DNA of 64,000 bases from Bacteroidaceae bacterium (GTDB taxonomy: Bacteria > Bacteroidota > Bacteroidia > Bacteroidales > Barnesiellaceae_A), in contig JAFXJY010000004.1 of NCBI GenBank assembly GCA_017531985.1, forward strand, positions 35,756 through 99,755, written 5' to 3'. Below are positions 43,962-52,445 of this stretch, one piece after another. The notes under the pieces were generated by a model. That model was not told the origin of the DNA. It was given only the letters and a program-made list of their open reading frames with translations, and searched no databases. Both the position numbers and the translations under genes were made by a program. Position 1 is the stretch's first letter; every line of letters starts with the position of its first letter.

Positions 43962-45188
43962 TTACTTCTCTACCCGCCACAACAGAGAGCTGTCGCCATA
44001 GCTCAGAAAGCGATAATCATGGGATAGTGCATAATCGTAGATGGAACGCCAATCGCCTCCTACCAATGCCGAGACAAGCAGCAGCAAAGTGCTGCGAGGC
44101 TGGTGAAAGTTGGTAACAACACCATCCACCACATGAAATCTATAACCGGGAGCAATGATAATACGAGTTGCACTCACAAGATAATCGGAAGCTGTACGAT
44201 CGAGATAGTCGAGCAAGATGTGCATCGCATCGACACGCGACAACGAAGGATTTTCGCCATAAGGCATCCACTGCTCCACATGCAGTTCTTCGGGTCGTGC
44301 CTGTGGATTGCGAGAGAGAGTCACAGCCATGTAATACAGACTTTCAAGAGTACGCACCGAGGTTGTTCCTACGGCTATCACCCTACGCGTAGTATCGCAC
44401 AAAGCCTCTATTAGCTTACGCGACACCGAAATATACTCGGTGTGCATGGCATGCTGTGCAATAATATCACTCTTGACAGGCTTGAAGGTTCCAGCTCCGA
44501 CATGCAGCGTAAGCTCATACATAGGAATACCCTTGGCTCGCACTGCATCAAGGACAGCGGGCGTAAAATGCAATCCGGCAGTAGGGGCTGCAACCGAACC
44601 TTCAACTTTCGAGTAGACTGTCTGATAAGTTGTCTTGTCACACTCCTCGGTAGCTCTGTTGAGATAAGGAGGTATCGGCAGTTCGCCCAGCACTTCAAGT
44701 ATCTCGCCGAAAGTTATCGACGCATCATCCCACGCAAACTCAATCTCATAGCCATCGCCACGCTGCTCTCCACGCAAAGCCGAGAGGAGTACTTGACGAC
44801 CTTCATGGTTAAATGCAAGTTGCAAAGCACCCTCCTTCCATTTCTTGGCATTACCCACCAAGCAAAGCCATCGACATGAGACCGTCGACTGCAACGACAG
44901 AGCATAATCGCAAGGCAACAAAGGCTCCAAACAAAATATCTCGATAACAGCACCGGTAGTTTTACGAAAGTGCATACGAGCCTGTATAACACGCGTATTG
45001 TTAAAAAACAGCATCACATCGTCGGGCAATAACGATGGCAGGTCGGCAAAGCGGTGAGTCGTAATCGCTCCATTGCGATACTGCAACAATTGTGAGCTAT
45101 CACGCTGTGATAGCGGATAACGGGCTATGCGACTATCGGGTAACGGATAATCATAATCGTCAATGCGTATGTTTTGCGTCTCTTGCAT
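43962..45188 (-). CDS. queA: S-adenosylmethionine:tRNA ribosyltransferase-isomerase
   Basis: QueA transfers and isomerises the ribose of SAM to preQ1-tRNA in queuosine synthesis. The start PLPDSRIARYPLSQRDSSQL, the FFNNTRVIQARM stretch and APTAGLHFTP (about residues 205-214), with THVG-like LTLHVGAGTFKPVK, are diagnostic. The 408-aa length is longer than the ~355-aa E. coli enzyme, as in other Bacteroidota, mainly from insertions around 90-150. No other queuosine gene is next to it. Confidence 0.95.
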   Translation of the reverse strand: MQETQNIRIDDYDYPLPDSRIARYPLSQRDSSQLLQYRNGAITTHRFADLPSLLPDDVMLFFNNTRVIQARMHFRKTTGAVIEIFCLEPLLPCDYALSLQSTVSCRWLCLVGNAKKWKEGALQLAFNHEGRQVLLSALRGEQRGDGYEIEFAWDDASITFGEILEVLGELPIPPYLNRATEECDKTTYQTVYSKVEGSVAAPTAGLHFTPAVLDAVRAKGIPMYELTLHVGAGTFKPVKSDIIAQHAMHTEYISVSRKLIEALCDTTRRVIAVGTTSVRTLESLYYMAVTLSRNPQARPEELHVEQWMPYGENPSLSRVDAMHILLDYLDRTASDYLVSATRIIIAPGYRFHVVDGVVTNFHQPRSTLLLLVSALVGGDWRSIYDYALSHDYRFLSYGDSSLLWRVEK

Positions 45189-45210
45189 GTTGAATTTTCA
45201 TTAATGACTG

Positions 45211-45218
45211 CAAAAGTA
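45211..45218 (-). promoter_or_regulatory. Candidate promoter -7 element of queA
   Basis: On the minus strand TACTTTTG (45218-45211) lies 22 bp before the queA start. No clear -33 element is present. Confidence 0.4.
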
Positions 45219-45317
45219 CAAATAATTTATCACAAGAATATTGTATGGGGCAAAAAAGTAAGCAATACCTACCTCACAAAAAGGTCAACAGCAACACTGT
45301 TTTCCCGACTTTTTCTA

Positions 45318-45325
45318 TAACTTTG
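45318..45325 (+). promoter_or_regulatory. Promoter -7 element of the DUF2027-Smr gene
   Basis: The exact -7 element TAACTTTG lies 41 bp before the ATG. A T-rich stretch (45299-45303) is at the -33 position but lacks a proper TTG. Confidence 0.5.
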
Positions 45326-45366
45326 CAGCACAATAAATGATACAAATTCAATAATAAAATTAAGAT

Positions 45367-46440
45367 ATGGCTACACTGAATATAGGCGATAAAGTACGCT
45401 TCCTCAATGCCGTGGGAGGAGGTATAGTCCGCAAGATTGACCGCGACATGGCATATGTTGAAGAGGAAGACGGTTTTGAGACCCCCGTTCTTGTCAGAGA
45501 ATGTGTGGTGGTAGAACCCGCTAAACCTCAGAAGAAACAACCCGAAGTCAAGACAACCTTTACAGCAACAACATTCAGCAAAGATATACCTCAACGAGCT
45601 GAAATCAAGACAACCTCCATTGAGCCTATTGAGGAAACACCCGAAGGCGAACAACTCAATATTGCATTAGCCTTTATTCCCCACGAACCTAAGCACCTGA
45701 ATACCACGGCTTACGACATATGCCTTGTCAACGATAGCAATTATTATCTCTATTTCACATTCACAAGTCGCGATGACGAGGGTTGGCGTACCCGTCATGC
45801 AGCCGTTATAGAGCCTAATACCCAAATGGAATTGGAAGAACTGCAACAACAAGATGTCAACACACTACAACGCATCGGATTTCAATATATCGCATTCAAG
45901 CAAGGTAAGCATTTCACTTCCAAAAATCCGGGTGCGATAGAGATGCGGTTCGATCCCGTCCGTCTCTACAAGTTGCACAGCTTCCGCGACAACATCTACT
46001 ATGATGAGCCTGCACTTATTATTGACCTTGTCAAGAACGACATCCCCATACGTCCTGTGGTTGTCAATACCGACGACTTAGCTCGTGCCATGAGTGAAAA
46101 GAACCGTTCGGAACATTCCAATCGTCCCCCGGTCAGCAAGCCGAAACAGCAGCTTCAGGAGATTATAGAGATAGATCTCCACATCAACGCCCTGCTCGAT
46201 AGCACAGCCGGCATGAGTAATGGTGAGATGCTCGAATACCAGCTGGACACTTTCCGCAAAGTTTTAGCCGAACACAAGCATAATAAAGGTCAACGAATAG
46301 TCTTTATTCATGGCAAGGGCGAAGGAACTCTGCGACGAGCCATCCTCGATGAGCTACGCACGCGATACAAAGAATATAGTTCACAAGATGCCTCCTTCCG
46401 CGAATACGGATTCGGTGCTACAATGGTTACAATAAAATAA
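45367..46440 (+). CDS. DUF2027 and Smr domain protein
   Basis: The N-terminal region (MATLNIGDKVRFLNAVGGGI, residues 1-60) and central DUF2027 domain are followed by a C-terminal Smr domain (about 265-357). The Smr part has EIDLHINALLD (the DLH motif) and VFIHGKGEGTLRRAI (the HGxGxG motif), features of the endonuclease domain found in MutS2. Smr domains act on nucleic acid. DUF2027 proteins occur only in Bacteroidota-like bacteria and their target is unknown. A proline/threonine-rich linker lies between residues 60 and 95. Confidence 0.9.
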   Translation: MATLNIGDKVRFLNAVGGGIVRKIDRDMAYVEEEDGFETPVLVRECVVVEPAKPQKKQPEVKTTFTATTFSKDIPQRAEIKTTSIEPIEETPEGEQLNIALAFIPHEPKHLNTTAYDICLVNDSNYYLYFTFTSRDDEGWRTRHAAVIEPNTQMELEELQQQDVNTLQRIGFQYIAFKQGKHFTSKNPGAIEMRFDPVRLYKLHSFRDNIYYDEPALIIDLVKNDIPIRPVVVNTDDLARAMSEKNRSEHSNRPPVSKPKQQLQEIIEIDLHINALLDSTAGMSNGEMLEYQLDTFRKVLAEHKHNKGQRIVFIHGKGEGTLRRAILDELRTRYKEYSSQDASFREYGFGATMVTIK

Positions 46441-46583
46441 TGCTATTTACAAGTACGTTAAGAGAGTTCCTATAAATTGTTTTTTATGATTGAATAATCA
46501 GTAGAACGTATAGCAGTCCCCTTAAAATAAGGATTTGATAAAAAATTACACTCTAATGATTAAAAAATACATATCATATTAAC

Positions 46584-46591
46584 TATATTTG
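46584..46591 (+). promoter_or_regulatory. Promoter -7 element of the secreted duplicated-domain gene
   Basis: TATATTTG is an exact match and CATATTTG (46595-46602) repeats it 11 bp later with one mismatch. The start codon is at 46665. No firm -33 element is visible. The 46441-46583 stretch is AT-rich and holds no gene I can support. Confidence 0.5.
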
Positions 46592-46664
46592 TGCCATATT
46601 TGCAATGGAATGTAGTTTAATATTTCGAAATAGCATATTTATTCACTTTTTTAAAACAATCAAT

Positions 46665-47960
46665 ATGAAGAAAACACTACTTTTTGCTGCATTTGCAGCG
46701 GTTGCAATGTGCATACAGGCACAAGATCCCGCCGAGTGGATGTTTAATCCAGCTGACATCACAATTCCCGAAGGAGAAACAGAGATTACTTACAGCGAAG
46801 ACCTCGTAAGCGGTATCTATACTTTTGTTTGTAATGGTAAAACATGGGTACTTGATGCTAACAAAGCTCGTTTCAGCAACGACTCGACAGTACAATATAC
46901 TCATCGCATCAAAGCCAAGTCAAAGAACAACTCTATTCGCATAGAAGCACCCTCTGCCGGTACTATTATATTCGGTGCCCGCACCGGTAGCAACAGCGAC
47001 ACTTCTCGTACATTAGTTGCCACTCAGAATGGTACCGAACTTTACAACGCTATTGTACAAGAAGCCGATACCATGGAACATGAATATGGTGTAACCCCCA
47101 AAGCATACTATACTACCAATGTAACTGTTCCTGCTGCCGGTACTGTTGAAGTAACCATGCCCAACGGCAACTTGAACTACTACTTCATTCAATTTACTAC
47201 CGATAATGTAGTAGATCCCGATCCTGATCCCACTCCCGATCCTGATCCCGACCCAGATCCAGACCCAACCCCCGATCCTACTCCCCAAAGCGAATATATT
47301 CTTGACCCCGCTGCGATAGGTGCCAATACATTCGACACCGACTATACATCGGGCATCTTCACTCTCGTTATCGTTCCCGGTTCCGAAGAGACCAAGCCTT
47401 GGGTTGTAGATAGCAATAAAGCCAAGTTTAGCTACGATTCGACCGTTGAGCATACATTCCGCTTGAAACCCGGTGGTGCCAACAACTACATCAAGGTAGC
47501 TGCTCCCGAGGCCGGCACATTGCTCATCTGTCCTCGCTCGGGTAACAAAGATGCAACCGACCGTAACGTCGTTGTAGCACAAGGTGAGAATATTCTTCTC
47601 GACGAATTTGTTTACGACGCACAAGCCGTTGACAAAGTATATCCTTCTTATCTTGTAGACATCCCCGCTGCCGGTGACGTAACAATCAGCAACCCTGTCA
47701 ATGCCATCAACTACTACTACATCGAATACAAGTCGGGTAGCGGTGTTCAACATGTCATGAACTTCGACAAGGTATTTATGAGCAATAATATTGTTAATGC
47801 CACCGGAGCCAAGGCTCTCTACGTTTACAATACTATGGGTCGTTTGGTACGCATTGTCAATGCCGATGAAGCCAACCTCGAAAACGTAGCCCGCGGTATC
47901 TACATCGTAAAAGCTGTATATGCCAACGGTGAGATTCAGACAATCAAAGTTCGTCGATAA
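46665..47960 (+). CDS. Secreted two-domain repeat protein with D-P linker and T9SS-type tail
   Basis: The start was placed at ATG 46665 because a signal peptide (MKKTLLFAAFAAVAMCIQAQ) begins there; an upstream extension to 46605 has no such feature. Two domains of about 150 aa (residues 22-178 and 209-360) are clear duplicates: both contain W-V-D-NKAKFS-DSTV and end in a YYxIEYK/FIQFTT strand. They are joined by the linker at 184-207 made only of Asp, Pro and Thr. Residues about 365-431 form a T9SS-type C-terminal domain (YVYNTMGRLVRIVNADEANL). The repeated domain resembles a carbohydrate-binding beta-sandwich, but I do not recognise its family. A GH43 gene follows. Confidence 0.76.
   Translation: MKKTLLFAAFAAVAMCIQAQDPAEWMFNPADITIPEGETEITYSEDLVSGIYTFVCNGKTWVLDANKARFSNDSTVQYTHRIKAKSKNNSIRIEAPSAGTIIFGARTGSNSDTSRTLVATQNGTELYNAIVQEADTMEHEYGVTPKAYYTTNVTVPAAGTVEVTMPNGNLNYYFIQFTTDNVVDPDPDPTPDPDPDPDPDPTPDPTPQSEYILDPAAIGANTFDTDYTSGIFTLVIVPGSEETKPWVVDSNKAKFSYDSTVEHTFRLKPGGANNYIKVAAPEAGTLLICPRSGNKDATDRNVVVAQGENILLDEFVYDAQAVDKVYPSYLVDIPAAGDVTISNPVNAINYYYIEYKSGSGVQHVMNFDKVFMSNNIVNATGAKALYVYNTMGRLVRIVNADEANLENVARGIYIVKAVYANGEIQTIKVRR
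47214..47285 (+). repeat. Asp-Pro/Thr-Pro codon repeat
   Basis: Twenty-four codons alternate Asp or Thr with Pro (GAT/GAC and CCN). It encodes a rigid linker between the two repeated domains. The third-base changes between units mean that the protein repeat is kept rather than only the DNA. Confidence 0.85.
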
Positions 47961-47980
47961 TATCAAAATACAACGAATAT

Positions 47981-48008
47981 TGGGCTGCTTTCGCAAGATG
48001 GCAGCCCA
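47981..48008 (+). terminator. Terminator of the two-domain protein gene
   Basis: TGGGCTGC (47981-47988) pairs perfectly with GCAGCCCA (48001-48008) around a 12-nt loop and is followed by TGTTTTATTT. Confidence 0.8.
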
Positions 48009-48026
48009 TGTTTTATTTATATCTTC

Positions 48027-48057
48027 TTGCATCCGACCGATTATTTCACTACCTTTG
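48027..48057 (+). promoter_or_regulatory. Promoter of the GH43 gene
   Basis: TTG (48027-48029) and an exact TACCTTTG (48050-48057) are separated by 20 bp. The ATG is at 48088, so the enzyme has its own transcript, apart from the gene upstream. Confidence 0.78.
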
Positions 48058-48087
48058 ATGAGTATTAACCATCCACACATTACAATT

Positions 48088-49758
48088 ATGAAGAGATTTT
48101 CATGCATCTTTATACTCCTAAGTGTAGTTGCAACTATGATGGCAAGCAACTATGTGTCGGAAGCATGGTGTGCCGATCTTGGCAATGGAGAATACCGCAA
48201 CCCCATACTCTATGCCGACTATTCCGACCCCGATGTATGTCGTGTAGGCAATGACTATTACATGACCTCATCAAGTTTCAATTGCACTCCGGGATTACAG
48301 ATACTTCACTCGTACGACCTTGTCAACTGGGAAATCGTAGGGGCAGCACTCCCTTGGGGCAATATTCCACACGACACATACAACACAGTACAACATGGGT
48401 GCGGTGTGTGGGCTCCATGCATACGACACCATAACGGGCGATTTTATATCTTCTGGGGCGACCCTGATGTGGGTATATGGATGACCTCAACAACCGATGT
48501 TCGTGGTACATGGGACACCCCCATCATTGTCAAAGAGGGAAAAGGTTACATCGACCCATCTCCCCTGTGGGATACTGATGGTAAAGTATATCTCACGCAC
48601 GGCATAGCCGGTAGTCGAGGCGGATTGAAAAGCGTACTATTTGTGTGTGAACTGAATAGCGAAGCCAACAAAGCCATTACCGAAAGTCGCATTATATACG
48701 ATGGACACGAGCATCATGTAACCATCGAAGGACCTAAGTTCTACAAATACAACGACCACTACTACATATTTGCTCCGGCAGGAGGTGTTCCCACCGGATG
48801 GCAAACGGTACTGCGTAGCCAATCGCCTTATGGACCATACGAAGCTCGCATTGTAATGGCACAAGGCAGCACCGACATCAATGGTCCGCACCAAGGTGGT
48901 TGGGTAGACACCCCCACCGGCGAACATTGGTTCGTACACTTTCAAGACGTAGGTGCCTACGGACGTGTGGTACATTTGCAACCCATGACATGGAGCAACG
49001 ATGGATGGCCTACGATAGGTATCGACTACGATGGAGATGGATGCGGTGAACCGGTAAAGAAATACCGCAAGCCACAAGTAGGTAAAGCCTATCCCATCAG
49101 CAATCCTGCCGAAAGCGACGAATTTGACTCTACATCGTTGGGGCTGCAATGGCAATGGCATGCCAACTACGACCACCGTTGGCACTTCTGTGATGCAGCT
49201 AACAGCCGACTGCGACTTTACTCCTTTCCTGTAAGCACGAACTACAAAAACCTCTACGATGTTGCCAACCTACTCTTACAGAAAACACCCGGCAAGGATT
49301 TTCGCACAACAGTCAAGCTCACATTTAACCCCTCAACACGCTTCACCGGCGAACGCACCGGACTGCTTGTGATGGGTCTTGACTACGCAGCATTAATCTT
49401 GGAAAAGACATCCGAGGGCATAACACTCTCACAAGTTGCGTGCCGCAAAGCCGACAAAGGCTCACTCGAAGAAGTCAATCACAGCATGCTGCTCACAGAG
49501 AGTACCATCTACCTCAGAGCTGAATTTTCCGATACCGGTCGTAAAATAACAACAAGCGAAGGCAGTGCCGACATGATAATTCATGTAAAATTCTCATACA
49601 GCACTGATGGTCGCTTATACACACCCATAGGCACAACATTCACCCTGCGTGAAGGCAAATGGATAGGAGCCAAAATAGGTACATTCTGTACGCGTCCGTG
49701 CATCACTACCAACGATGGAGGATGGGTCGATATAGATAGCTGGATTGTGGAGAAATAG
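48088..49758 (+). CDS. Glycoside hydrolase family 43 (xylosidase/arabinofuranosidase type)
   Basis: The start was placed at ATG 48088, where a signal peptide begins (MKRFSCIFILLSVVATMMAS). The catalytic domain is a five-bladed propeller: Asp47 (general base, in SDPDV), Asp156 (in YIDPSP) and Glu214 (general acid, in TIEGPKF) are all present. Residues about 340-556 are the GH43-associated C-terminal beta-sandwich (FDSTSLGLQWQWHANYDHRW). The plan fits xylan-side-chain enzymes, but substrate needs testing. It is preceded by its own promoter. No SusCD pair lies beside it, so it may act on material taken up elsewhere. Confidence 0.92.
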   Translation: MKRFSCIFILLSVVATMMASNYVSEAWCADLGNGEYRNPILYADYSDPDVCRVGNDYYMTSSSFNCTPGLQILHSYDLVNWEIVGAALPWGNIPHDTYNTVQHGCGVWAPCIRHHNGRFYIFWGDPDVGIWMTSTTDVRGTWDTPIIVKEGKGYIDPSPLWDTDGKVYLTHGIAGSRGGLKSVLFVCELNSEANKAITESRIIYDGHEHHVTIEGPKFYKYNDHYYIFAPAGGVPTGWQTVLRSQSPYGPYEARIVMAQGSTDINGPHQGGWVDTPTGEHWFVHFQDVGAYGRVVHLQPMTWSNDGWPTIGIDYDGDGCGEPVKKYRKPQVGKAYPISNPAESDEFDSTSLGLQWQWHANYDHRWHFCDAANSRLRLYSFPVSTNYKNLYDVANLLLQKTPGKDFRTTVKLTFNPSTRFTGERTGLLVMGLDYAALILEKTSEGITLSQVACRKADKGSLEEVNHSMLLTESTIYLRAEFSDTGRKITTSEGSADMIIHVKFSYSTDGRLYTPIGTTFTLREGKWIGAKIGTFCTRPCITTNDGGWVDIDSWIVEK

Positions 49759-49777
49759 TCATCTCCACGAAGTCGAG

Positions 49778-49914
49778 TAAGAAAAATTCAAACAAGTATG
49801 CTTTCTCTTCTTTCGCCTTTCCCTATCTTTACAGAAGATAGGAGGCGGTTCGGAAGAAAAATTCAAACAAGTTTGCTTTTTCTTCTCTCACCTTTCACTA
49901 TCTTTGCACCAACG
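49778..49914 (+). repeat. Two tandem promoter-bearing units (75 bp) upstream of the nitroreductase operon
   Basis: The string GAAAAATTCAAACAAG starts at 49781 and again at 49856, exactly 75 bp apart. The -7 elements are TATCTTTA (49824-49831) and TATCTTTG (49899-49906), also 75 bp apart. The stretch CCTTTCACTATCTTTGCA and the trailing GATAGGAGGCGGTTCG match the units at 39645-39858. The second element lies 33 bp before the start of the nitroreductase-like gene and is presumably its promoter. In unit 1 the -7 element sits in an inverted repeat (49823-49829 with 49835-49841). Confidence 0.87.
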
Positions 49915-49939
49915 AAGGAAATAATAAATAAAAGAAAGA

Positions 49940-50557
49940 ATGAAAATAAAATCGTTACTGGCAGCTTTGGTTATAAGCATAACAGCCGTCGTGAGCCAAG
50001 GTCAAGACATACGCCTACCACAACCACGACTCAGTGAAGAGGCAACATTGAAGAGTGCCTTAGAAAATCGTTGTTCGCAACGTGAATACGACAATACTCG
50101 CGAGATAAATCCACTCGAATTATCGAACTTATTGTGGGCCGGATGGGGATATAATCGCGAAGATAAACGTACAGCCCCCTCGGCACTCGACCGTCAAGAG
50201 ATAACTCTATATGTGTGCATGAAAGATGGTGTATACCGATACGATGCAGAGGCTAACGGACTTATTCAAATTACCGACAAGAACATCATGGGTCTTACCG
50301 GCAAGCAATCATTTGTCGAGTCGGCTGCAATCAACATCATTTATGTATGCAATAAGGAATTAAGTAGCAGTCGCTCCATGAGTATGGTGTGTTGCGGTGC
50401 CATATCACAGAACATATCACTCTACTGTGCATCGACAGGATTGGCAACGGTCGTGCGAGGAGCGTTCGATGCCGACACACTGAGAACTGCATTAAAGCTA
50501 TCACCCAACCACGAGGTTTTATTGACTCAAAGCGTTGGTTACCCGGCTACTAAATAA
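49940..50557 (+). CDS. Secreted SagB/ThcOx-type nitroreductase-fold protein
   Basis: The 205-aa protein has a cleavable signal peptide (about residues 1-22, SQGQ) and a nitroreductase-like FMN domain of the SagB/ThcOx group: CSQREYDNTREINPLELSNLLWAG is the family start, with APSALDRQEITLYV downstream. It appears to be periplasmic, which is unusual for FMN enzymes; the FMN could be acquired outside the cytoplasm or the protein could have lost flavin. It is the first gene of the operon that ends with the ABC importer. Reaction unknown. Confidence 0.82.
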   Translation: MKIKSLLAALVISITAVVSQGQDIRLPQPRLSEEATLKSALENRCSQREYDNTREINPLELSNLLWAGWGYNREDKRTAPSALDRQEITLYVCMKDGVYRYDAEANGLIQITDKNIMGLTGKQSFVESAAINIIYVCNKELSSSRSMSMVCCGAISQNISLYCASTGLATVVRGAFDADTLRTALKLSPNHEVLLTQSVGYPATK

Positions 50558-50559
50558 AT

Positions 50560-51282
50560 ATGCATAAGAGGCTCTACATACTTATTGCGAGCATCATGCT
50601 CTTGTCAACAGCTTGTAGCGAGACAACAACCTCATCGAGCGAAACTTATGCCGATGACGAAGATATTCTTTACATCGAGAACGACAGTCTGCTGGCCGAG
50701 AGTGAAGTAGAGAAGGAACACATCAGCCGTCACCGCAAGTTATCGAAAGGTTATCGCCGCACATTCAACGACAAGAACGATGTACACCTTACAGCCGCAC
50801 ACATGTATGGTATCGAGCCATTAGCATCACTCGAAGAGGCTCAAAAATGCAGCTTCGATAAGCTGGCACGAATAGACAGCTGTCAATATTTTACCATCAA
50901 AAAGCTCACCCACTCGGCACCCTATCTGACTCCGCGAGCCAAATGGATGCTGCTCTCCATTGGTAAAAACTTTCAAGATTCACTGGCCTCACATGGTGTG
51001 AGTGGATACCAGATAATAGTAACCAGCCTTTTACGCACCGACGACAGCATTCGCCGTTTGCGTCGACGCAACAGTAATGCAAGTGCCAACTCGGCACATC
51101 GATACGGAACAACATTTGACATCTCTTACATCAAATACAATCGTACCGACAGCTCAACATTCATGCCCGAATATCGACTGAAAGAGACTCTTGCCGAAGT
51201 GCTGTATGACCTGCGTGAAGCCGGATGCTGCTATGTAAAATATGAAGTAAAACAGAGTTGTTTCCATATTACCGCAAGATGA
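50560..51282 (+). CDS. DUF5715 lipoprotein (M15-peptidase-like fold)
   Basis: This 240-aa lipoprotein (STAC, Cys19) has a C-terminal domain with the pattern of M15 D,D-carboxypeptidases: SAHRYGTTFD places His180 and Asp187 as two zinc ligands and CFHITAR places His236 as the third. The usual glutamate before the last histidine (ExWH) is not obvious, so activity on peptidoglycan is uncertain. The acidic linker (about residues 20-55) would span from the membrane. It starts 2 bp after the nitroreductase gene and overlaps the binding-protein gene by 4 bp. Confidence 0.82.
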   Translation: MHKRLYILIASIMLLSTACSETTTSSSETYADDEDILYIENDSLLAESEVEKEHISRHRKLSKGYRRTFNDKNDVHLTAAHMYGIEPLASLEEAQKCSFDKLARIDSCQYFTIKKLTHSAPYLTPRAKWMLLSIGKNFQDSLASHGVSGYQIIVTSLLRTDDSIRRLRRRNSNASANSAHRYGTTFDISYIKYNRTDSSTFMPEYRLKETLAEVLYDLREAGCCYVKYEVKQSCFHITAR

Positions 51283-52445
51283 AGCACATAGACCTACATA
51301 CCATCACACGCCCCATACTGCACATCATTCACACATCTATTCTCTTGTGCTTGACAATCCTGTTGCCGACAGCTTGCAATAGCAAGAGCAACACCTCACA
51401 TTGCAATGAACAGTCCATAACTGTCAAATATGCAAAGGGATTCACCCTATCACAAGGCAACGGCTACCGTCGCATCGATATCATTGACCCGTGGGACACA
51501 ACTCAACTGCTTTCAACCTATTTATTAATAGACCGTAACGATACAACACCTTCCAGCCTGCCTAAGGGCGAAATTATTCGTACACCGTTGAGCAAATCGG
51601 TAATCTTCTCTTCGGTACATTGCAGTCTGCTCAACGAACTGAATGCTCTCGATGCCATAGCAGGAATATGCGATAGTGAATACAATTATGTAGAAGCACT
51701 ACAAAAACGCTTGACCGAGGGGACATTGACCGATGCCGGCAGTTCAGTTACCCCCGACATAGAACGCATCATAGAACTTTCGCCCGATGCCATCTTGTTG
51801 TCGCCCTTCGAAAACACGCAGAATGACCGTCTTATTCACACCGGAATACCCATTATCGAGTGTGCCGATTACATGGAAACATCGCCATTGGGACGTGCCG
51901 AGTGGGTAAGAGTGTTTGGTTGGCTATACGGATGCGAAACAAGTGCCGACTCATTGTTTAGCCATGTAGAACAGTCATATCTGTCAACATGCGACTTGAT
52001 AAGCCACACCACCACCCGTCCCAAGGTTATTACCGAACGTCGCACCGGAGCAGTGTGGTACATACCCGGAGGAAACAGTTACATGGCAACACTTCTACGC
52101 GATGCCGGTGCTTCATACCCTTGGAACGATAATCAAAATACCGGCTCTATCCCACTCTCGTTTGAGAACGTATTCGAGCGAGGACAAGACGCCGATTATT
52201 GGCTTATCAAATATCATGCTCCGGCTGATATAACATACAGCGACTTACAGCAAGAATATACACCGTATAGTTCGTTTAAAGCCTTTCAACAGCAACAAAT
52301 ATACGGCTGCAATACCCAACGACTTCGCTACTACGAAGAGACCCCCTTTCACCCCGAACGCCTGTTACAGGACTTGGGTGCAATATTCCACCCTACGTTG
52401 TTCGAGAATTATATTCCCTATTACTTTCATCCCATGCCTCTATGA
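51279..52445 (+). CDS. ABC-transporter substrate-binding lipoprotein (BtuF/FepB-like)
   Basis: The start was placed at ATG 51279, overlapping the DUF5715 stop by 4 bp. The lipobox is LPTAC (Cys33). The mature protein has the two lobes of class III binding proteins: ALDAIAGICDSEYNYVEALQ near residue 125 and SPDAILLSPFENTQND near 170, and RVFGWLYGC at about 208. This family binds vitamin B12, haem or ferric siderophores. The ligand is not evident here; no cobalamin riboswitch was recognised upstream and no TonB-dependent receptor lies in this operon. Confidence 0.9.
   Translation: MKHIDLHTITRPILHIIHTSILLCLTILLPTACNSKSNTSHCNEQSITVKYAKGFTLSQGNGYRRIDIIDPWDTTQLLSTYLLIDRNDTTPSSLPKGEIIRTPLSKSVIFSSVHCSLLNELNALDAIAGICDSEYNYVEALQKRLTEGTLTDAGSSVTPDIERIIELSPDAILLSPFENTQNDRLIHTGIPIIECADYMETSPLGRAEWVRVFGWLYGCETSADSLFSHVEQSYLSTCDLISHTTTRPKVITERRTGAVWYIPGGNSYMATLLRDAGASYPWNDNQNTGSIPLSFENVFERGQDADYWLIKYHAPADITYSDLQQEYTPYSSFKAFQQQQIYGCNTQRLRYYEETPFHPERLLQDLGAIFHPTLFENYIPYYFHPMPL

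Noticed and set aside
47013..48149. Long antisense reading frame opposite the two-domain secreted protein
   Set aside because: It runs against a gene with signal peptide, promoter, repeat structure and sorting domain; the antisense frame is open only because of codon bias and shows no motif.
49899..49939. Cobalamin riboswitch before the ABC operon
   Set aside because: The distance between promoter and start codon is only about 33 bp, far too short, and no B12-box-like sequence is seen in the region.
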